Source: Okeania sp. SIO3B5 (GTDB lineage Bacteria > Cyanobacteriota > Cyanobacteriia > Cyanobacteriales > Microcoleaceae). Taken from it: a stretch of 42,504 bases of DNA. Positions within the stretch are counted from its first letter, which is position 1. Each line of letters starts with the position of its first letter. Location: the NCBI RefSeq assembly GCF_010692555.1, contig NZ_JAAHHG010000033.1:4235-46738 (forward strand), read 5' to 3'. The position numbers were made by a program, and so were the translations under genes. The notes beneath the pieces were generated by a model, which saw only the letters and a list, made by a program, of their open reading frames with translations, was not told the origin of the DNA and searched no databases. This document shows positions 37,529 through 42,504 of this stretch, piece by piece.

Positions 37529-38290
37529 ATGCCTAAACAACAATCAACACAAATAAGAATAGTATTAGTAGAGCCAGCCGGACCACTAAATGTTGGTTCT
37601 ATAGCCCGGATTATGAAAAACATGGGCTTCCATCACCTAGTTTTAGTTAATCCTCAATGCGACCCCCATGGACTAGAAGCCAGAAAAATGGCAGTTCATG
37701 CCCCAGAAATCTTAGAAACAGCCACCATAGTTCAAACATTACCTGAAGCACTAAAAGGATGTCAAAGAGCGATCGCCACAACATCCCTAGACCGTTCATT
37801 ACCCACCCAGCTAGAAAACCCCCGACATACCCTACCTTGGCTATTAGGATATCCAGCAGCCTTAATATTTGGAAGAGAAGACCGAGGCTTAACTAATGTA
37901 GAATTAAACTATGCCCAAAGATTTGTCCGTATTCCATCAGATGATACCTATCCTTCACTAAATCTAGCTCAAGCAGTAGCTATCTGTTGTTATGAGCTAT
38001 ATCAGTTGCAAACCATAGCACTGAACGACCAACAAAATCAGGATAGTCCACCCATCCCCGCTCCTAACTTAGAAGCTCCAATAGATTTAATAGAAGCATA
38101 TTATCAGGATCTAGAAACCCTGCTACTGAAAATAGGTTATCTTTATCCCCATACAGCATCTAGTAGGATGGAAAAAATTCGTCGTCTATTCAACCGTGCC
38201 TATCCCTCTACTGAAGAAGTAGCAATGTTACGCGGAATGATTAGGCAAACGAATTGGGCACTTTCTAGTCATTGTGAAAATGATAATTAG
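37529..38290 (+). CDS. trmJ: RNA methyltransferase, TrmJ/TrmH (SpoU) family
   Basis: A 253-aa SPOUT methyltransferase. RIVLVEPAGPLNVGSIARIMKNMGF is motif 1 with its conserved Asn and Arg, ALIFGREDRGLTNVEL is motif 2, and YPSLNLAQAVAICCYEL is motif 3 at the trefoil knot. A C-terminal helical part (SRMEKIRRLFNRAYPSTEEVAMLRGMIRQ) matches TrmJ, which 2'-O-methylates position 32 of tRNAs; TrmJ is the best fit among SpoU proteins, though another tRNA or rRNA target is possible. The start lies 3 bp after CTTCCTT/CTTCCCT heptamers. An M4 MITE begins at the stop codon. Confidence 0.88.
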   Translation: MPKQQSTQIRIVLVEPAGPLNVGSIARIMKNMGFHHLVLVNPQCDPHGLEARKMAVHAPEILETATIVQTLPEALKGCQRAIATTSLDRSLPTQLENPRHTLPWLLGYPAALIFGREDRGLTNVELNYAQRFVRIPSDDTYPSLNLAQAVAICCYELYQLQTIALNDQQNQDSPPIPAPNLEAPIDLIEAYYQDLETLLLKIGYLYPHTASSRMEKIRRLFNRAYPSTEEVAMLRGMIRQTNWALSSHCENDN

Positions 38291-38524
38291 GGTTTGCTGA
38301 AAAAGTCTTATGGGTGAAGGTAGGAGACAGGAGACAGGAGACAGGAGGAACGGGGAACTATAGAGGAGATAGGAGAAAGAATTGCCCCTTAATTTTTTCG
38401 CCCTTGTTTCCTGAAAATGCACTCCTTTTTGAACTTGAGCAACCTAAAAGCTTTAACTTTTTTCGACCCAAAAAATGCTTTAGCCTTTATTTGGCAATGC
38501 TTTGATAATTAATCAGCAAACCCT
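38289..38524 (+). mobile_element. MITE family M4, copy 6 (236 bp)
   Basis: Ends AGGGTTTGCTGAAAAAGTC and TTAATCAGCAAACCCT with AATT on both sides. It overlaps the last base(s) of the trmJ stop, so insertion was at the very 3' end of that gene. Short open frames on both strands here are element sequence. Confidence 0.85.
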
Positions 38525-39024
38525 AATTAATCTATTTTTCCTGGGTATTCTGTTCATATATAAATGGCTGAATGGAAATATCTGAGTCCAAGTTACAGAA
38601 GCTTGTAAAAATCTTCTGGATTTATCTGTAAAGTGTTTTTTTGTCTAGAATAGGTAAAAATAGTTACTACTTGCGCTAAAGTAATAGATATAGATAACTT
38701 ACCTAAATCATAGGCGATCGAGCAAAGTTAATACTTGATGAAGTTAGTTTTTTAGTACTAACCCATCTAAGTCAATATTATTAATAATATTAATCATGTC
38801 ACAACCTATGAGAAATCAAATAATTATCTGTATTTTCTCTTAGTATTGAAATTTTTTGCTCGATTGTTTGTTCCTGATATGACTTTTTATTTTTGTGAAA
38901 TGGAATAAATAAATATACCTCTTACAAAACTGAAAGTCCAATAAATTTTTATGCAGAAATAGTCAATTTTTGTTGATTTTGATTTACTTCTGTTCGATAA
39001 ACAAAATTATAGTTATAAATTAAG
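38525..39024. other. Intergenic leader of the serine hydrolase gene
   Basis: AT-rich, with one near-HIP1 site (GGCGATCGA, near 38715). I see no gene, repeat or clear promoter. Confidence 0.4.
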
Positions 39025-40434
39025 GTGTTTGGAGTGGTTCAGAGATTTCCTAGTCCATCAATTCTTTCAGTAGTATCATCCCCTACTAGGCCAGACTCTC
39101 AATCGAAGCAATCTAGTAGTAGACAGAATCATCCCGTGCAACCCCAGCTACCCCTAAAAAGAAGGCGCAATGTAGCTAAATTTCCTCTGCCACCCTCTGA
39201 GGAACCTCATTTAAGGCCAGTCCCCCCAAAAAAGAAATTTGTTGCATCTAGAGCACTAAAAACAGAAATTCCTAAATTTCAATCTCACAGAGCTAAACGT
39301 AGCCGAAGAGACGAACTGGCTAGATTAAGGTCCATTGCAGAACAACAACCCAAACCATCTACTCGACCCCAAAAACGGCCAGAAAAAGCTCAATCTTTTA
39401 TTTCTCAGCCACCACTGCAACAAAAGTCCCCACTCACAAGTCGTAAACGCTCTTTGTCTTCTTCTGTAGTGTTGTACGCAACTCGGATGTTAATTTTGGG
39501 TATGGGAATAGCGGTAATTAGTGGAACATTGTTATCAATGTTGAAGCCTGGAAGTAGTTCTAGTCTCCTTTCTCAAGCAGCAGATGTAGAATCAAATCAA
39601 GAATGGAAATCACCATCCATTGTACCTTTAGCAGTACAACAAACTAGAGAAATTACAGCTTTGAAAACAGAGCTAGATACAGTCATCGCAGAATATCCAA
39701 AACTCACGCCAGGAATATTTCTGATTGATGTTGATACTGGTGCTTATCTAGATATTAATGGAAATGTTGCTATTGCAGCAGCTAGTACGATTAAAGTGCC
39801 AATCTTAGTAGCTTTTTTTCAAGCTGTGGATCAAGGCCGCATCAAGCTAGATGATATGTTGACAATGGAGGAATCTCATGTAGCTGAGGGTTCGGGAGAT
39901 ATGCAGTTCCGCAGACCAGGTACTAAATATACGGCTTTGCAAACAGCGACAAAAATGATCGTGATTAGCGATAATACTGCAACCAATATGTTGATTGAAG
40001 CACTTGGCGGATCTGAAGTTTTGAATCAGTTATTTCAGAGTTGGGGTTTGAAGAATACTATTATTAATGACTCCTTACCAGACCTCTCTGGCACTAATAC
40101 AACAAGTCCCAAGGATTTGATCGATTTAATTTCACAGGTAAATCAAGGGGGGTTGGTATCTCTAAAGTCTCGCGATCGCTTGTTTAGAATTATGGAGAGG
40201 ACTAAAAATGATTCATTGTTACCTCGGGGTATAGATAGGGGTAGTATTATTGCTCACAAAACAGGCAACCTAAAGTCTGTATTAGCAGATGTGGGTATGA
40301 TTGACTTACTCAATGGCAAACGCTATTTATTAGCTGTACTTGTGAAGCGTCCAGATGAGGAACAAACAGCCATAAACTTGATTCGTGATGTATCTAAAAA
40401 AACTTATCAATATCTTGAATCTTCAGAGCAGTAG
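39025..40434 (+). CDS. Membrane-anchored serine hydrolase with class A beta-lactamase fold
   Basis: A 469-aa protein, starting at GTG 39025 (another GTG three codons later). The first 145 residues are Pro/Arg/Lys-rich and probably disordered in the cytoplasm. One membrane helix follows (VLYATRMLILGMGIAVISGT, about 150-172). The periplasmic domain has STIK (Ser254, Lys257), SDN (315-317) and HKTG (Lys412), the three active-site motifs of penicillin-binding-type hydrolases. The omega-loop aligned with class A enzymes reads DSLPDLSGTNTTSPKDL and lacks the ExxLN glutamate used for deacylation, so it is unlikely to be an efficient beta-lactamase; a peptidoglycan-related hydrolase is more likely. 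It is transcribed alone. Confidence 0.87.
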   Translation: MFGVVQRFPSPSILSVVSSPTRPDSQSKQSSSRQNHPVQPQLPLKRRRNVAKFPLPPSEEPHLRPVPPKKKFVASRALKTEIPKFQSHRAKRSRRDELARLRSIAEQQPKPSTRPQKRPEKAQSFISQPPLQQKSPLTSRKRSLSSSVVLYATRMLILGMGIAVISGTLLSMLKPGSSSSLLSQAADVESNQEWKSPSIVPLAVQQTREITALKTELDTVIAEYPKLTPGIFLIDVDTGAYLDINGNVAIAAASTIKVPILVAFFQAVDQGRIKLDDMLTMEESHVAEGSGDMQFRRPGTKYTALQTATKMIVISDNTATNMLIEALGGSEVLNQLFQSWGLKNTIINDSLPDLSGTNTTSPKDLIDLISQVNQGGLVSLKSRDRLFRIMERTKNDSLLPRGIDRGSIIAHKTGNLKSVLADVGMIDLLNGKRYLLAVLVKRPDEEQTAINLIRDVSKKTYQYLESSEQ

Positions 40435-40448
40435 TTGTTTGTTATTAA

Positions 40449-40539
40449 TAGGATTTACGCAGATACGCTATATATAGCGCTTAAAACTATTGTCCAATAG
40501 AATTTACACTCTATAAATAGTGCCTTTGCGTAAGTCCTG
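40449..40539. mobile_element. MITE family M1, copy 4 (91 bp)
   Basis: Ends TAGGATTTACGCA and TTGCGTAAGTCCTG. Flanks ATTAA (40444-40448) and CTTAA (40540-40544) match at 4 of 5 positions. It starts 14 bp after the serine hydrolase stop, and its interior is inverted relative to copies 1-3. Confidence 0.8.
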
Positions 40540-40662
40540 CTTAAATTAATATTATGGAATTATTTAGGAAATTTAGTATAAAAACTAAGTAGAACACTGT
40601 GAATACAGGTTAGGATATTTTACAAAAGAACTAGCGGGACGTTAAAAGCCCCCTTAAATGGT

Positions 40663-40856
40663 GCAGCGAATATACTCCGTAAAGTAGAGGCACAATTAGG
40701 TCTAAACCTAGTCAAGGTCTGTAGGCAAGTTTTGACCCTTGCTACCAGGTTTTATATCTGGGAAACCAAAACTAAAAAAGCTACGATATGTTGCTAATGC
40801 CCATATTGTAGCAACAGTTGGGAATCCCCGTGCTTTTAAGCCGGGGAAAGGTCAAC
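40663..40856 (+). mobile_element. 3' remnant of a second tnpB element with right end
   Basis: From about 40663 the + strand encodes GAANILRKVEAQLGLNLVKV and CRQVLTLATRFYIW, a TnpB C-terminal tail after the third RuvC motif, to a TAA near 40795. The right-end hairpin GGAATCCCCGTGCTTTTAAG and CCGGGGAAAGGTCAAC follows at 40821-40856. Upstream coding sequence is gone. It is related to, but distinct from, the remnant at 11246. Confidence 0.75.
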
Positions 40857-41142
40857 ATTCTCTCTCTTTGTGTATGTTCCTTTTCGACTCAAGTAACTTG
40901 TCGTCAGAATTGGAATAGTACTATATCTCTTAGTCAAAGCTAGCTTGACATTGATTAACTATTTTTAAGAGTAGCTAAAATTATTGACCAAGCAAAATTA
41001 AAATGCTAAACTACGGATATAATAATCAAGCCAAAGTTTAAGTAAATTGCCAAAAATAGGTCCTAATAAAGATTAATAGGGCAGAAGATAAGTAGTTAAA
41101 ACTAATTAATAATTGAAAAAACTCAAGGAGTGTGATGGAAAA
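40857..41142. other. Intergenic leader of the small protein
   Basis: AT-rich with AATTAAT-type repeats near 41103-41115. AAGGAG at 41125-41130 is a ribosome-binding site for the following gene. Confidence 0.4.
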
Positions 41143-41421
41143 ATGGAAAACATGATGGAATATCGGAAGTTAGATCCAGGCTTAGTAAATGTCCTGAATA
41201 AAATGCCTGGATCGCATAAACAGCCAGTTGAAGTGTTTGTTCGCACAACGGAAGTTCCAAATAAAAAAGAGGCGAGTTTTTTAAAAGAACTAGGGGTTAG
41301 AGGGCTAAATCATCAGCGGTGTACTTTTACAGCCAGGCTTTCAGCAGAAGCAGTTACAGAATTATCTCATCAGCCTTGGATACATAACCTCAAGTTAGCA
41401 AGAAAGATGCGTTTGGCTTGA
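41143..41421 (+). CDS. Small protein resembling a peptidase propeptide/I9-type domain
   Basis: A 92-aa protein from ATG at 41143; an upstream TTG at 41113 in the same frame and Met codons at 41152 and 41155 are alternatives. AAGGAG at 41125-41130 favours a start at 41143, though the spacer is long (12 nt). The core, VEVFVRTTEVPNKKEASFLK, ELGVRGL, then FTARLSAEAVTELSHQPWI and HNLKLARKMRL, has the beta-alpha-beta beta-alpha-beta order of subtilisin propeptide or inhibitor I9 domains, in which LSxxAVxxLSxxPWI is a familiar pattern. No peptidase gene is nearby, so a free-standing inhibitor or chaperone is possible. Confidence in the gene is fair, and in the family low. Confidence 0.6.
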   Translation: MENMMEYRKLDPGLVNVLNKMPGSHKQPVEVFVRTTEVPNKKEASFLKELGVRGLNHQRCTFTARLSAEAVTELSHQPWIHNLKLARKMRLA

Positions 41422-41682
41422 GTTGGTATTGATATTCAATATTACCATTTTCTTTTTAAAACTTTGGCGATCGCTTATTTTCCAGAACATAAAGATAGAG
41501 CGATCGCTGTTTTGATAGGTTATATCATGTTCGGTTAAATACTTAATATTTTGGAGATAAAGAAAGCAGAGGGCAGAAGGCAGAAGGCAAAAGGGAATAT
41601 TGGTTCAAAGAGATAAGGTTTTTATAACTGATTATCCGTTAGCGTAGCTCCCCTGGAGGGGGAACATGATATTAGTTCTTAT
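41422..41682. other. Intergenic: HIP1 sites and heptamers
   Basis: GGCGATCGCT near 41466 and GAGCGATCGCTG near 41499 are HIP1 sites. AGAAGGC heptamers lie near 41574-41592. No gene is supported. Confidence 0.45.
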
Positions 41683-41774
41683 CAGGACTTACGCAAATTA
41701 TTAGACAATACGCTATCCATAAGGAGCGAATGACATTCGCCCCTACTATATATGGCGGTTATGCGTAAGTCCTG
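41683..41774. mobile_element. MITE family M1, copy 5, chimeric (92 bp, TSD CTTAT)
   Basis: The ends CAGGACTTACGCA and ATGCGTAAGTCCTG are intact, with CTTAT at 41678-41682 and 41775-41779. The middle, however, contains GAGCGAATGACATTCGCCCC, part of another dispersed palindrome, instead of the usual ATTGTCCAAT centre. Confidence 0.85.
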
Positions 41775-41914
41775 CTTATATCTATCTGTACGCCGTGTGC
41801 AACTTTTTTCAACCGACGAGATTTAGGGAGTTTTGAGAACTAGACTTTCTGCTAAAGATCCAGAAACCTTGATTATTTCGTAGAAAGTGGCACATCACGT
41901 ATCTGTCTAAATCT

Positions 41915-42205
41915 CTTTGACTACTCCCCGCAGCTTTTGCCGAGGGGATTCTAAGTTGATACTACACAACAGGATAAATCCTTGTTACTTCGTTTCTCAT
42001 GATTCTGACCAAAGATATATTATTTGGGGACAAGTCAAAGTGCCCTTACACAGTCGGCTTAAGTATAAACCTAGCTTTCTGCTGACTTTTGTATATCCAG
42101 ATAATAGCACAGGACAACTAAAGTTGTCTAGTCTAAACGACTCGCTTGTTTTCATCCCCCGGTTAAAACACGGGGGCTTTCAACGTCGCTTTTCGGTAAT
42201 TAATT
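41915..42205 (-). mobile_element. Probable non-autonomous IS200/IS605-type element or relic
   Basis: Two hairpins lie near the ends: ACTCCCCGCAGCTTTTGCCG then AGGGGATTCT (41921-41951), and CCCCCGGTTAAAACACGGGGG (42156-42176) followed by CTTTCAACGTCGCTTTTCGG. Both resemble palindromic ends of IS200/IS605 elements read on the minus strand. No transposase or TnpB domain is recognised inside; the open frame on the + strand across it shows no known domain. Confidence 0.4.
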
Positions 42206-42365
42206 TAGAACTGCTAAATTAATATAGAATCCAGTTATACAATATATGTTGATAATTCTATCCACACTTTAATATTTAACCTCCCCATCTCTCTATCTCT
42301 CCCCATTATAATAATAAGTATTCAAGAGGATTTGATATTACCGAATAATTAATAATTAAATAATT

Positions 42366-42504
42366 AGGGTTTGCTGAAAAAGTCTTTTTGCGCTCGACAG
42401 GGAGTAGGGAGTAGGGAGTAGGGAGTAGTGAAAACTCAAGAGTCAAGAGGAATCAGGGGTTGTAGAAGACATACAAAGGAAAAATTATCCCAGGCCCAAG
42501 TCTA
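42366..42504 (+). mobile_element. MITE family M4, copy 7, runs off the window
   Basis: It starts AGGGTTTGCTGAAAAAGTC after AATT, as in the other copies, and carries GGAGTAG heptamers at 42400-42427. The right end lies beyond the window. Confidence 0.75.

Noticed and set aside
38228-38505. Short open frames on both strands after trmJ
   Set aside because: Both are within M4 MITE sequence, and similar frames appear in other copies of the element.
41917-42222. 101-aa + strand frame
   Set aside because: It runs across IS200/IS605-like end hairpins and has no recognisable domain, so it is likely chance.

Overview
The window comes from a filamentous cyanobacterium, most like the low-GC, repeat-rich Oscillatoriales (Trichodesmium or Okeania type). 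The signs are scattered HIP1 octamers (GCGATCGC), AT-rich genes with long spacers, many heptanucleotide tandem repeats, and typical cyanobacterial families: caspase/nSTAND/WD40 protein, CHASE2-cyclase, DUF928, UPF0175/DUF3368 toxin-antitoxin and NatFGH-BgtA transport. No rRNA, tRNA or CRISPR array was found by eye.

Layout. 1-5.1 kb: a tandem repeat carrying a MITE, then a large minus-strand caspase-like/nSTAND NTPase/WD40 protein. 5.2-8.7 kb: a small conflict-type cluster with a broken nucleotidyltransferase, an orphan 73-aa ORF, a UPF0175 antitoxin whose DUF3368 toxin is split by a repeat, and two unrecognised genes (157 aa and a 460-aa membrane protein). 9.7-16.8 kb: a loose arsenic cluster (ArsM-type methyltransferase, ArsS-type radical SAM enzyme, ArsR repressor) with a small membrane protein and a DUF2267 protein between. 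17.8-23.5 kb: pentapeptide-repeat protein, CHASE2-adenylate/guanylate cyclase, DUF928 protein, TVP38/VTT membrane protein. 25.2-26.7 kb: HAD protein and a 78-aa conserved small protein. 27.0-37.0 kb: the N-II type amino-acid ABC transporter natF-natG-natH-bgtA, in order and on one strand but pulled apart by a tnpB remnant, an IS5-type transposase carrying a group II intron, MITEs and a full-length TnpB. 37.5-42.5 kb: TrmJ-like RNA methyltransferase, a membrane-anchored beta-lactamase-fold serine hydrolase, a small protein, and more IS200/IS605 relics and MITEs.

The most striking feature is the density of small non-autonomous elements. Three MITE families can be defined from the sequence alone because their target-site duplications (TSDs) are still readable: M1, about 91 bp, 5-bp TSD, five copies; M2, 200-254 bp, mostly 8-bp TSD, four copies; M3, 192-315 bp, 6-bp TSD, three complete copies and one partial. 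A fourth (M4, 194-262 bp, ends AGGGTTTGCTGA) has six complete copies, one running off the window end, and partials. A fifth repeat (R5, starting near TACCGAATAATT) disrupts the toxin gene. Several are nested in one another. Heptamer tracts such as (GATAACT)n run up to the start codons of many genes.

Best leads: the group II intron whose removal rejoins the transposase reading frame; the toxin gene broken beside an intact antitoxin gene; the TSD-defined MITEs and their nesting; the heptamer-start-codon association; and the unrecognised 157-aa/460-aa gene pair near the caspase-nSTAND protein. All family assignments are by eye from motifs; no database search was possible.
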